DNA of 64,000 bases from Oreohelix idahoensis. Lineage: Eukaryota; Mollusca; Gastropoda; Stylommatophora; Oreohelicidae. The stretch is taken from the NCBI GenBank assembly GCA_024509875.1, contig JAMPIV010009902.1:310001-374000 (forward strand), read 5' to 3'. Position 1 is the stretch's first letter. Each line of letters opens with the position of its first letter. Made by a program: the position numbers and the translations under genes. The notes under the pieces are model-generated. The model saw only the letters and a list, made by a program, of their open reading frames with translations, was not told the DNA's origin and made no database searches. Of this stretch, positions 1-9,890 are shown piece after piece.

Positions 1-605
1 CAATTGTTGTTATTATTGCAAATGTATGAAGATTCCTTCTGTTGCTTTACTTTGGATTCCTGCCAGTTTGGACAATTTTCAGAAAATGTTATACAGCTTT
101 TTTTTTTTTTTTTTTTTAAATTAATGAAGAAAAATATCCCGTTCAACCTCTGATGGGTTATAATTAGGATATATATTGTTTTCAATTCCACATAATATGA
201 ACAACTGCCGATATGAAAAAGTGGCATCACATTTGTAAAATCATTGTAAATAGGGACAATCACAATTATGCTTATAAAAAAAAATAAAAAAAATAAAAAA
301 AACAAATAAACAAATAAAAACCAAATAAAATCAAGAAGAAACTCTGAACAAGAATAATATTAAAATGGAGGGGTGTAAAGGCCTGGTGGTTCCAGTTATA
401 TAACTGACTTTAACAGATATTTAATTGACTTTCATCTGTTAAAAGTCATATGCATTATACAGCTGTTTTTTTTTTAAATGACATCTTCTGACCAAGAAAT
501 TTTGCACCTGAACAAGTTTTCGTAGCAAGTTTTGAGCAGCAGTATTGTTGATCTTGATTTAGAAAACTTAATTGTCAATCTGTAAACAGCCAGATTTTTG
601 TCTAG
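1..605. other. Non-coding sequence, probably intron
   Basis: No convincing reading frame is present. A T run lies near 100-117 and an A-rich low-complexity patch near 268-320. The stretch ends in a pyrimidine-rich tract and an AG dinucleotide at 604-605, which is a good splice acceptor for the exon that follows. It therefore reads as intron of the leucine-rich-repeat gene. Confidence 0.5.
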
Positions 606-689
606 GTGAAATCCTTGGAGGTTCTAGATGTTTCCTGTAACAATTTGGTAGCCATCCCCAACGAAATATGTGATCTGATCAATTTAAAG
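606..689 (+). CDS. Exon of a leucine-rich-repeat protein gene (exon A)
   Basis: This 84-bp exon encodes 28 residues and starts and ends in phase 0. The protein reads as one leucine-rich repeat, with LEVLDVSCNNLVAIPNEI giving the LxxLxLxxNxLxxIP pattern of an intracellular repeat. It is flanked by AG at 604-605 and GTGAGG at 690-695, matching both splice consensus sites. Leucine-rich repeats are protein-binding scaffolds. The next exon at 1969 opens in the same phase and continues the repeat pattern, so the two belong together. Upstream exons lie outside the window. It is too short to name the gene. Confidence 0.7.
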
Positions 690-810
690 GTGAGGACAGT
701 AGCAAAATATGGACACGTTTAGGTAAAATAAATACAAGTATACAAAGATTGCTAGTTATTAATTTTGTGGCAAAATGGTGAAAGAAATATTTATACATAG
801 CATTTACTAT

Positions 811-1186
811 TTAGATATGAAAAGACAGTATGCCTGTGATAGACATATATATTTCCATGATTAGGATGGCTTTAATATTTAGATATGAAAAGACAGTATG
901 CCTGTGACAGACATATATATTTCCATGATTAGGATGGCTTTAATATTTAGATATGAAAAGACAGTATGCCTGTGATAGACATATATATTTCCATGATTAG
1001 GATGGCTTTAATATTTAGATATGAAAAGACAGTATGCCTGTGATAGACATATATATTTCCATGATTAGGATGGCTTTAATATTTAGATATGAAAAGACAG
1101 TATGCCTGTGACAGACATATATTTTTCCATGATTAGGATGGCTTTAATATTTAGATATGAAAAGACAAGTATGCCTGTGACTGACA
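811..1186. repeat. Minisatellite with 68-bp unit, about 5.5 copies
   Basis: The word TTAGATATGA recurs at 811, 879, 947, 1015, 1083 and 1151, an exact 68-bp period each time. The copies differ only at scattered bases, for example GTGATAGAC versus GTGACAGAC. The array lies in the intron between exons A and B. The near identity suggests recent expansion by unequal exchange or slippage. Confidence 0.93.
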
Positions 1187-1289
1187 TGTTATTAACACTA
1201 GACAGTTAAATCTCAATGCTGTAATTAAAGTTTGGTCGGAAGTTCTGAACATAAATTACAAAATGAAACAAACAAAAAAACTGCCCTTC

Positions 1290-1545
1290 TCATATTTCCT
1301 GGAACTGCTCTCCTGAAAATTCATCATGAATCCGTTTTATTCCTCTTCCACCATTCTTCTCATGGTTCTCCTTAGTTTTTCCACTCTTCCCTTCCTTTGT
1401 AAGTTTCAACCAATGGCATGTTTGGTTATACTGTTTGGTTGTCTCCTCAGAGTGTGTAGCATCCATCTTCACTTTCTTGCTTTAATCTCCAGCTTTATTG
1501 GTTCATGTCGTGTTGTATTCCACAGGCTTGTATTTGTTCTCCTAA
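1290..1545 (-). pseudogene. Decayed LINE C-terminal fragment
   Basis: On the minus strand this intronic stretch reads, across several stops, as the tail of a LINE polyprotein. One can recognise KARKxRWMLHTLRRQPNSIT followed by an R-R-T-M-R-R block. This corresponds to the RWIGHTLRKP and RGRPRSTWRR block of the well-preserved LINE at 48390-49784. Three or more in-frame stops make it a relic. Only the region after the RT domain is visible. Confidence 0.55.
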
Positions 1546-1649
1546 AAATACTACATACAGTTTCTATGTCTTTTGATTGAATGTATATCTTAAGAATTTT
1601 AAAGTTACCAAGATTTCAATCTCAGTGGAAAAAAAACAGTGGTTTTCAC

Positions 1650-1900
1650 TAGACTTGTTACTAGAGGGAGACAACAATGATTTTTTACTTGACTTATTAC
1701 TAGAGGGAAACAGCGAGGCAACAAATGTTTTAGATTGACTGTTATTAGTGGGAGACAACAATGGTGTTTAAATAGACTTGTTAGTAGAGGGAGACATCAG
1801 TGGTTTTTAAACATACTTTTTACTTGAGGGAGGCAACGGGTAACAGTGATTTTTAACCAGACTTGTTATTAGAGGGAGACAACAATTGTTTTTACTTGGC
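1650..1900. repeat. Degenerate tandem repeat, about 39-46 bp unit
   Basis: Six imperfect copies of a word close to TAGAGGGAGACAACAATG start near 1662, 1701, 1746, 1785, 1824 and 1870. Spacing is 39 to 46 bp. It is intronic, lies just upstream of exon B, and is more diverged than the 68-bp array at 811. Confidence 0.65.
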
Positions 1901-1968
1901 TTTTGGTTTTTTATTTATTACTTATGCATTTATTAGTTTCTGCATAGTTTGTTTTTGTATACAAACAG

Positions 1969-2537
1969 GTATTGAATCTAAAAGAAAATCTTCAGGAAGT
2001 AGTCCCACCACAACTGTACAGCCTTTCACGACTTCATGGCCTTGACCTTTCAAACAATGCGTTGTCAGTTGTTCCAGAGGAGGTGTCACGCATGAGCAGC
2101 ATTCGGGAACTTGACTTGTCCAACAACAGGTACTCGGAGCTCCCTAAAACTTTCTGCGCTGTTCCAAACCTGGAAATCTTGATATTTGATCACGTAAATG
2201 GCTCCAAAATAACCAGCCTGCCTGATGACATAGGTTCCTGTAGGGCTAGGGAATTGGTCCTCAGTAACAACTTGCTGGGGACGTTTCCTAAATCAATCAG
2301 CGGCATGACTAATCACTGTCTTGCCTGACACAATTTGTTACATGCAAAACCTGCAACTCCTCCATCTCAATGGCAGCCAACTGACCACGCTGCCACAGGC
2401 ATGTGATCAGCTGATTTTCCTGAGAGACTTACGTCTTTATGATAACAAGATGAAAGTTTCTCCCAAGGATGTCTGTGTCAGTGGAGTCATGCTGCAACCA
2501 ATTGGTCTTTTCCTTCGGAAGGCATTCAGGCAAGAAG
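1969..2537 (+). CDS. Exon of a leucine-rich-repeat protein gene (exon B), with a one-base frameshift
   Basis: The exon opens after ACAAACAG in phase 0, matching exon A, and ends at AAG|GTAAAA in phase 1. It encodes about five leucine-rich repeats, for example LHGLDLSNNALSVVPEEV and IRELDLSNNRYSELPKTF. A C-terminal capping block with PKDVCVSG and QPIGLFLRKAF follows. The frame breaks near 2311: from 1969 it runs into a stop at 2326-2328, while the frame one base on continues the repeats from 2312 to the donor. One extra base in the AATCAC region would explain this. It may be a sequencing or assembly error, a polymorphism or a true pseudogene. Codon quality on both sides of the break is good, so I lean towards a recent or artefactual indel. 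Confidence 0.78.
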
Positions 2538-2564
2538 GTAAAATAGCAGATATTTTTTCAAATA

Positions 2565-3262
2565 GCATTCATTCATTCAATCATTACCGTTTGGCTCCCT
2601 TGGGAGCATAGACCTTCAAGAATTTCATGCCAAGCCTTCCTGCTCTCTGCCATCCATTCAAGGTCCTTCCATGCCATCTGTATCTCTTCCATGTTTGTCT
2701 CTATTTCCTTTCTCCAAGTGTTGTTTTAAATCTCCCTCTATATCTTTTCCCCTGGGGATTCCAGACCCAAAAATGCCTTGTAATACTATCAACTTCTTCT
2801 CACCTCTTGGTCCACTGACACTTGTCTTGTTCTCGTCAGTAGATCCACATTGGTGATCCTGTCATACCATTCTTCTTCTTCTTCTTCTGCGTTTGTCCTG
2901 AAAAGGACGTTGGTTACGTTGTGTAGCCGTTTACTATGAAGCTGCGATATTTGCGCCTTTCGGCCCAACACATCCAATTTCAGCATGGCATTTTTGGGAC
3001 AGGGTTTGCCTTCCCTTTTCGATCCCTACTCTCTCGGCCAGACTGCAGTGATGCAGCCTGTTTCCAGGACCACCACTTGGAGGTGGAGTAGGGTCTTGGT
3101 CAGCTCTGGTTCGCTGACCCTGACACCAGCAGTCAAGCTATGGGTCGCTGACTGAATTCATCTCGTTTGCTGCGTTTTCGGTCCCGTCATACCATTCACA
3201 TCCTACTATTCTATGAAAGGTCCCATTTATAAAAGTCTGTGACTTCTTGGTCGATCATAAAT
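2565..3262 (-). mobile_element. 3' end of a LINE, interrupted by an insertion
   Basis: The plus strand begins with an ATTC-rich simple repeat and a GGGAGCATAGACCTTC motif. This is the same 3' terminus seen at 48377-48430 in the LINE at 48377-49784, so the element runs on the minus strand. It continues to the sequence CATTGGTGATCCTGTCATACCATT, breaks, and resumes at 3186 with CCATTTATAAAAGTCTG. That order matches the same order at about 48690-48760 in the other copy. The reading frame is broken by stops, and only the last part of the polyprotein is represented. Confidence 0.75.
2873..3185 (-). mobile_element. 313-bp SINE-like insertion flanked by a 12-bp direct repeat
   Basis: The 12-mer GTCATACCATTC occurs at 2861-2872 and again at 3186-3197, exactly where the surrounding LINE is interrupted. 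It is therefore a target-site duplication. The insert carries a TTC-repeat at its left edge, which would be a GAA tail if it is read on the minus strand. It has no coding capacity. Length, tail and TSD suit a SINE or another short element copied by LINE machinery. I do not see clear RNA polymerase III A and B boxes, so the class is an inference. Confidence 0.6.
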
Positions 3263-3287
3263 TCATGAGGGGAAAATTACAATTAAT

Positions 3288-3299
3288 GACATGAGCTGC
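3288..3299 (+). repeat. Left target-site duplication of the RTE-like LINE
   Basis: GACATGAGCTGC is found here and again at 27502-27513, immediately after the (TAAG)n tail of the LINE. The first G of the right copy is also compatible with the tail, so the duplication is 11 or 12 bp. Confidence 0.85.
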
Positions 3300-3390
3300 A
3301 ACTCCGTCTATGCCGGTCCCAACCCCGGATGAAAAAGGAGGATGGCGGCCTGCATGGAGGCCGTAAGGAGGCAGCCCCTCCACCATGCAA

Positions 3391-4270
3391 AGGCACAACA
3401 GGCCAATCACCTGTTTGTCTTAAAACCTGATTATGCGAAACGTAAGAGAGAAAACCGGACTAATTCTAAAGGCGACGAACTGGAACGGACTACGGACTAC
3501 GACTTATGGAACTTGGAACACAAGAAGTATAAATGGGAAGGAAGAGGAGCTGGTGGAAGAGATGAGGAAAGCAAAACTAGAAATCCTGGCTATAACGGAA
3601 ACAAAGAAAAAAGGACAAGGAGTCATGGATCTCGATGGCAACACGCTGCTCTAAAGTGGTGTACCCACATCTGAAAGAGCTAAAGGGGGCGTGGGTTGCA
3701 TTGTGGCCAAAAATCAAAAAGATAGTATCAAGGGATGGAACTTTGTCTCGGAGCGCATTATGGTCGTAAAATTAAAAGAAGGAGAAACCATAGTCAACCT
3801 GGTCATAGTGTATGGGCCAAATGAGGATGAGAGAGCAGAGGTCAAGGAGGAATTCTTCGAGCTGCTTCAAAGGACAGTGGATGACTGCCTAGATGAAGTT
3901 ATCATGCTCGGAGATTTTAATGCCAAAGCTGGAAATGACCATGCTAGATGGGGTGGAGTTATCGGAAGATATGGAGAAGATACTCTCAATGACAATGGAA
4001 AGCGACTCCTTAGATTCTGCAGTGAGCAGAATCTGATCATTACAAACACAAAGTTTCCCCATAAGCGCATACATGCATACACTAGATGTGAACCAACAAA
4101 GAATGAGAAGTCAGTGATCGACTATGCCATTGTTCGGAGAAGCTCATTCAAATATGTCCGAGATGCTAGAGTCTGGAGGGGGCCAGAGATTGGAAGTGAT
4201 CACTACCTGCTAACAATCAAAAGAACAACTGAAAGAGTTGCTCAGCCTAGGAACTGCCCAACCAAGTAAA
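3391..4270 (+). pseudogene. Apurinic-like endonuclease domain of the RTE-like LINE
   Basis: The frame at 3433-4269 gives a LINE endonuclease of the exonuclease-endonuclease-phosphatase fold. Recognisable blocks are TYGTWNTRSIN, an ITETK block with the catalytic Glu, VIMLGDFNAKAG with Asp and Asn, VIDYAIVRR and IGSDHYLL with the terminal Ser-Asp-His. The domain would nick target DNA to prime reverse transcription. One in-frame stop at 3652-3654 and a frameshift near 4240 break it. The frame then moves to 4238-4723, which carries the linker between endonuclease and RT with a TPWWTEEVKEKI block. Confidence 0.8.
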
Positions 4271-4719
4271 CGAGCAGGAGAAATGAGCATTAGGACCTAC
4301 AAGCTGAGAGAGCCAGAAATTAAGACCAGATATCAGGGGCTTATTGCTGCAGCGGTGAGCAACACAGAAGAACGACCTGATGACTTGGAAACCCTCTGGA
4401 TTAAATTCAAGGATATCATAAAGACAGCTGCTGCAGAGGCATGCCGTGAAGTCCGACTTGGGAACAAGAGAAAGAGGACACCTTGGTGGACAGAGGAAGT
4501 CAAAGAGAAAATAAGAGAGAAGAAAATGGCATGGAAACAATACTTAGGAGCTAAAAACACAACAGGACAAATGGAAAAATATAAAGAATATGTGACACTC
4601 AGAACAGAAGCAAAGAACAAAGTGCTAGCAGCAAAACAGAAGTCCTGGGAAGAATTTGTAGAAAAGCTTGAAAAAGATGCACAAGAAAACCAGAAATTGT
4701 TCTATAAGACCGTAAAAAC

Positions 4720-6131
4720 ATGAGGAAGGAAAAACTGTGCCCTCTCAAATTTATAAAGGACAAGCAAGGCAAATTGCTTACTGCCCCGAAGGAAGTAATG
4801 GAAAGATGGAAAGAATATTTATCAAAACTCCTGGATGGTGAGCATGGTGAAGCATCGGAAATGATAACCACTAGCACAGAAGAGAAAACCAATGATGGTG
4901 AAGATGACATAAAGATGGAAGAACTGAAGGCAGCACTGGAGAAAATCAAGATGGGCAAAGCAGCAGGGCATGATGGTATAACACCAGAAATGGTTACCTA
5001 CATGGGAGCATCGTGCGACCTATTACTCTTAAGGGTCCTACAGGCAGCGTGGTGCAACAAGACCATACCAAAGGATTGGGAGATTGCCATCATAACACCA
5101 ATTTTCAAAAAGGGTGACAATCGACAATGTGGAAACCATAGAGGCATATCCCTTCTCAGTGTCCCTGGTAAAATCTACTCTAGAATCCTAGAGCAGAGAC
5201 TCCGACGCCTAGCTGAGCCACAATTGGATGAGATCCAGTGCGGATTCCGAGCAAACCGAAGTACTCAATACCTAATCTTCACACTCAGATAGCTGAGTGA
5301 AAAGGCCATTGAGTATAAGAGTAAGATCCATCTTTGTTTCATAGATCTGGAAAAGGCGTTTGACAGGATCCCCTGGAGCAAACTTTGGGACTGTTTGGCA
5401 AGGAAGAACATTCCAGCACCTCTGATTCATGCTATAAAGAGCTTCTACAAGTCTTGCAGAAATTATGTGAGGTTAGCAAACCATAAGTCAGAAGAGTTCA
5501 GGACCACCACTGGTGTAAGACAAGGTGATATCCTGTCACCTTATATTTTCATACTCCTCATGGACGATGTCATCAAGGCATGTAAGGAGAGAACAAGAAA
5601 GTATTCAGTGGGGTACTGGAAGATAAATTAAGGTCTGTATTTCAGAGCTGGCATTTGCTGATGATGTTGCCCTGATTGCTAAATCAGAGGCACATCTCCA
5701 ATCCAACCTGCAAGTCTGGAAGGAAGAGCTGGAGAAGAGAGGGATGATCATAAACAGCTCTAAAACAAAATCCATGGTGATATCACGAGAAGAAAGAAGA
5801 CATCAGATTAAGCTGGGAGAACAGGTCCTGGAGCAGGTCGACCACTTTAAATACCTCGGAGCTATTATAGACCGAAAGGGAGGCATCAAAGAAGAGTTAG
5901 CCACTCGAAAAGCAGCAGCTGGGAGACTTTTTCAGGCCATAAATCGAGGATTCCTCAGCAAGAGAGAGGTTGGTAAGAAAACGAAGATGGCTGTATACCG
6001 CTCCACCTATGTCCCAGTCTTGACATATGGATGCGAGTCATGGGCAATGACTACATTCCACAAAAGCCAGATCCAAACCTCAGAAATGAGGTATCTGAGG
6101 AAGGTGGTTGAAGTAACAAGAAGAGACATGG
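4720..6131 (+). pseudogene. Reverse transcriptase domain of the RTE-like LINE
   Basis: The frame covers RT motifs in order. These are GKAAGHDGITPEM, a PIFKKGD block, GNHRGISLLSVPGKIYSRIL, CGFRANRS, CFIDLEKAFDRIPW, TTGVRQGDILSPYIF, LAFADDVALIAK with the catalytic FADD, and FKYLGAIID. Stops or shifts occur at 5290-5292 and near 5630. The frame moves by one base between 5631 and 5744. The domain copies the LINE RNA into DNA at the nicked target. The frame is cut at 6131 by the LTR element and its downstream block is at 27183-27501. As written this copy is not functional. Confidence 0.85.
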
Positions 6132-6136
6132 TACGC
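6132..6136 (+). repeat. Left target-site duplication TACGC of the Gmr1-like element
   Basis: TACGC precedes the TGTGGTG start of the 5' LTR here and follows the CACTACA end of the 3' LTR at 27178-27182. A paralogous LINE copy on the minus strand near 47.43 kb carries a single CCGC-containing site at this point, which confirms the duplication. Confidence 0.9.
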
Positions 6137-8340
6137 TGTGGTGAAAAATACAGTGATACAACGTTAAAATACCTCCAATTATAAAGATAACGGGTAAGAT
6201 AACATGTAGGGATAAAATTATACGTAAGATACGAGGATACATTCTCGCCTACGCCAGCGCTTTCTACCGCCATTGAAACTAACTAGTTAGACATGCAGAC
6301 GAAACGGTTTACTCTTTTAGACGGGGGGAAACGGAAATAAAAAGGAAAAAATATGAATGAACACGTGTTTGAATCTAAAAAGCAAAAAGACGCAATTTGT
6401 AGTTAAAGAGAAAACAAATCACGCCACTAGTTGACACAATGTAAGGAATTGGTAGAAAAACTAACCTTGAGAAAAGTAGGATTTTCTTTAATAATAAAGT
6501 TATGAAAATAAAACCTAGCTAGTTTGATAGCCCATCTTGAGCAGAGAAATAATATACTTTTAATTATACAGACGGACAGATAACACGGAAGATATTGACG
6601 AAAGACCGTATTGTTCCTATCAGACTAGCGAACAGTTTTATGTGCATATATTCACTAACGTTACATTTTGGCGTCCTTGAGCCCTAAAAATGCAAAAATC
6701 AAACTGCAATGAACTAGAGGGACAAAGTCGGAGGATAGAAGCTAAAAATAACTTAGGGGGGCAGGTTTGTGCAGTTTTTGCATGTAGTTAGTCCAAGAAA
6801 CAAGTGTATTTTTGTGAAAAACCAAGTAGAGACAGACGGACCAACAGAAAATAATACACACTTGACTGAGATTTGACTGAAATTTGACTTTTGGTTTGAA
6901 TATTTGAAAAAAAGTTAGAGGGGAAGTCCGTGATTAGACAAAAGCATTCATATTGTTGAGAAAGAGACGCACACTTGTGCCATTTGATAGTAGACTGTCC
7001 ATTAACACAGTTCTTGACTGCTAGAGGTGATTTCCCGGAATAAATAAATAAAAATCAGTGGGACGCCCTAATCTAGCCAGCAGCTCAGCTGAGTTTTGCT
7101 AGTCCTAAGCAACTGTGTTCTCAATTCTGAATTGTGGTAAGGAAAAAAGCATTTATCTTGTTTATTTTAATATTTTGAGTGATTGATACTGCCATATCAT
7201 GAAAAATGATTACGACAAGTGAGTGCTTGCTCTAGGTCCCCAGCCGCAGTCCAGGGCCTAGAGACAAACAAATAATATATGAAAACCTATCTAAGACTAT
7301 GGAAGGAGGATTTATAATTGACATCAGTGGGAACATATTACCCACCTTATTGAATAGAAGAGGAAACTATTGAACATATTTCGGATGCAATGCAGTCTTG
7401 GGAAACTGATACTAATTGATAACAACTGGGTGAGATGTGTTACGTTGGTCAGAGAGATCTGACTCAATCTGTGTAATGTTGTTTGTGGTGTCGTGTGTAA
7501 GAGTGGCGCAGTAAATAGATTACTGACACATGGCACAAATTTTGTTTCAGAGTTTCTGATCTGGCACTACGATTGTGCCAGATGCTCTTGTAGAAGTACA
7601 AGAGCGGGATTCTGTGCAGCCTAACATTTTACTCCAGTTATTGAGAGGAGTGGGCCACAAGAATTCTGTACTACATCATTACAGGCCAGTAAAGTGCAAA
7701 CCTGGCCTGCTGGAGATTCATTAACAAATCCCACCATCAATAAAGAAATAAAGCTTGTAATATAAACATTAACATCAGTCCCTATGTCAAGGACTATGAA
7801 CTTTGTAACCATAGATTGGGCATGATGACGCCACCCCAACTAACCATCCAGTGCTAGTGTTCCCAAGACAGTGTAGATACCATTAATATTAACCATTGTA
7901 ATAATATACCTATGTACAAAAGTTATATTTGATTATGCAATATATATATATGCATTTCATTGATAAATACCTATCAATTCATATGTTCTGACCAAAAGAA
8001 ACAATTGGTTCAGGACTAATAAATTAAAAAAAATTTTAAACTTAAACTTTAACAGCCAGTGTTAGTTCAGTGTATTATAGAGTTTATTATTATTATTAGA
8101 CTTATTAATTACATGTGTGTGTCTGTGTATTTTATTACCTACACATTACATTTCAGTACCCTAGACTTTTAACGTAGCTAACACTCATTATAGTAGAATA
8201 GGTCTGTTTGAGGTCGTAAGTGGTAGCAGAAAGGCCTCCTGTAACTCCCATAAGCTTTTATCTCAGGAGCCTTCACAGCTGACCTCATACAGTACACTAG
8301 GTAACATATCAACCATACAATAACATCAAAAACCACTACA
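6137..8340 (+). repeat. 5' LTR of element 1
   Basis: This 2204-bp LTR matches 12840-13138 plus 25201-27177 nearly base for base. It starts TGTGGTG and ends CCACTACA, with TG...CA termini and a short inverted match. It carries no convincing protein-coding frame. The two minus-strand frames at 7324-7536 and 7621-7839 recur in the 3' LTR simply because the LTR is duplicated. The (AT)n at 7939-7951 is short here. Confidence 0.95.
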
Positions 8341-8345
8341 AATAT

Positions 8346-8363
8346 TGGCGTCTTGTCCGGGGA
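8346..8363 (+). other. Primer-binding site of element 1
   Basis: TGGCGTCTTGTCCGGGGA begins five bases after the 5' LTR. TGG is complementary to the CCA end of a tRNA, and CCGGGGA resembles the complement of a tRNA T-arm. This is where a host tRNA would prime minus-strand synthesis. I cannot name the tRNA. Confidence 0.65.
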
Positions 8364-8579
8364 TTAAGTTCATCAAAGATATTAGGGTCTCCTGGTCCGG
8401 GAATTAAACTAGTGGGGGCATAAGGGAATAAATTTAAAAGTGTCCCTTAAAATAAAAAGTGGAAAATAAAAGTTGATGAATCTTCACAGCCAGTGGTAAT
8501 TAATTAATTAGTTAATATATTACCTTAGTAATTGTATACTTGGAATTACCTTAGTCATTGTTAAATTTTTTGTTAGAGT
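8364..8579 (+). other. Leader between primer-binding site and gag of element 1
   Basis: This AT-rich untranslated leader of about 215 bp has no coding frame. A near repeat of the primer-site context, GTCTCCTGGTCCGGGAATTAA, follows at about 8385. The region ends at the ATG of gag, in the context TTAGAGTATGG. Confidence 0.5.
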
Positions 8580-9890
8580 ATGGCAGATCTAGCAAAATTT
8601 AGATCGGCTGCTGTGCTGACGGCGAAGGAGATGAACATGGAGGGTCAAGTTTTAATTCAGTATGTAACTTCAGAATGTGACAAGTATATTGAAAGGGAAG
8701 ATAGGAGGTTAACTGAAGAGAAGAGGTTACAAATTGAGGCTGATAAAGAACTTAAGAGGCTGCAGATTGAGGTAGAAGAAAAACGACATCAAAGGGAGGC
8801 AGAAGATAAGAGATTGACTGCCGAAAGGGAGGCAGAAGAAAAGAGATTGACTGCCGAAAGGGAGGCAGAAGAAAAGAGATTGACTGCCGAAAGGGAAGCA
8901 GAAGATAGAAGATTGCAAAGGGAGCACGAATTACGACTAAGGGAGCTGGAATTACAAGGTCTTGCTCCTGAAAATGGTGCCAGCCCTTTTGCCTCAGATG
9001 CTACGCCTAGTCAGGGAGCCTCAACCTCAGCTATGGGGTTTCATTTAGACCATTTTAGTGAGAAAGACGATGACATCGAGGGGTACCTCAGTAGATTCGA
9101 ACTATTAGCTACTACGTATGGGTTAGAGAGAGAGAGGTGGAGTCTTAAGTTATCCCAGGGACTGAGAGGTACTTCTTATGAAGTTTTTGCTAAGATGCAT
9201 AGAGACAACCAAGACAATTATGACATGCTAAAGCAGGCTTTGTTATTGAGATATGAAAAGAATGGTGAATTTTATCGTAAGAAGTTTAGAAATGCCAAAC
9301 TGTTGTCTGGGGAGACATACCACCAATTCTCTGCCAGACTGGAAACTTATTTGGAGAAATGGACTGCTCTGGGGAAGACCCAAGATCTCAAAGAGATGAT
9401 CATGATAGAGCAATTAAGAGAGTCCATGGCTCCAGACCTGAGAAAATTTCTCATGGAACAAGGTGCAGAGAGATTGGGGGAGGTTTTAAATGTCGCTGAG
9501 AGGTATCAGGCAGCCCAGGCAGAGGTAAGTGGCACTAAAAAGAAGCACATAGAAAATTTTAAAGCTCCACAGCAATTTAGTAAATTTGATACGAGAGAAC
9601 AAGGTAATAAAGGCAGGACAAACTTTGATAGGCCACGAAATGATTATCGTGATAGTAACTCACAGTTCAATGACCAAAAATATAATGAAAGAAAACCGTT
9701 TAACCAAGGAAAGAGATGGTGTAAATGGTGTAAGAAAGACAACCATAACACCGAATTTTGTAAAAGGAAACCTTCAAACATTGCTGCAATGAGATCGGGG
9801 AAACAAAGATTAAAGGTTAATCCTAATGGACAGCAGGAACCTTATCACCCCCAGTTTGTGAGGATGTTATTTGTAATGGGGTCACCATAA
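8580..9890 (+). CDS. Gag protein of Gmr1-like element 1
   Basis: This open frame of 436 aa starts MADLAKFRSA. Residues about 40-125 are a charged Arg/Glu/Lys helix with 11-residue direct repeats of the form KRLTAEREAEE, very likely a coiled coil. The middle part, with IEGYLSRFELLATTYG and HQFSARLETYLEKW, is a typical retrotransposon capsid region. A CCHC zinc knuckle lies at C381, C384, H389 and C394. Gag assembles the cytoplasmic particle and packages RNA. The frame is intact. Pol lies in the -1 frame and overlaps by about 64 nt. The second element at 34425-43714 has a homologous but broken gag. Confidence 0.9.
   Translation: MADLAKFRSAAVLTAKEMNMEGQVLIQYVTSECDKYIEREDRRLTEEKRLQIEADKELKRLQIEVEEKRHQREAEDKRLTAEREAEEKRLTAEREAEEKRLTAEREAEDRRLQREHELRLRELELQGLAPENGASPFASDATPSQGASTSAMGFHLDHFSEKDDDIEGYLSRFELLATTYGLERERWSLKLSQGLRGTSYEVFAKMHRDNQDNYDMLKQALLLRYEKNGEFYRKKFRNAKLLSGETYHQFSARLETYLEKWTALGKTQDLKEMIMIEQLRESMAPDLRKFLMEQGAERLGEVLNVAERYQAAQAEVSGTKKKHIENFKAPQQFSKFDTREQGNKGRTNFDRPRNDYRDSNSQFNDQKYNERKPFNQGKRWCKWCKKDNHNTEFCKRKPSNIAAMRSGKQRLKVNPNGQQEPYHPQFVRMLFVMGSP

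Noticed and set aside
1326..1580. Plus-strand 84-codon frame rich in Leu and Phe
   Set aside because: It is the antisense of a decayed LINE C-terminal fragment. Hydrophobicity comes from the complement of Lys/Glu-rich codons.
7324..7839. Two minus-strand frames of about 70 codons, repeated at 26089-26604
   Set aside because: They lie inside the two LTRs of element 1 and repeat only because the LTR is duplicated. No motif, no start context.
8727..8927. Repetitive minus-strand frame with FCLPFGSQSL units
   Set aside because: Antisense shadow of the 11-residue coiled-coil repeats of gag.
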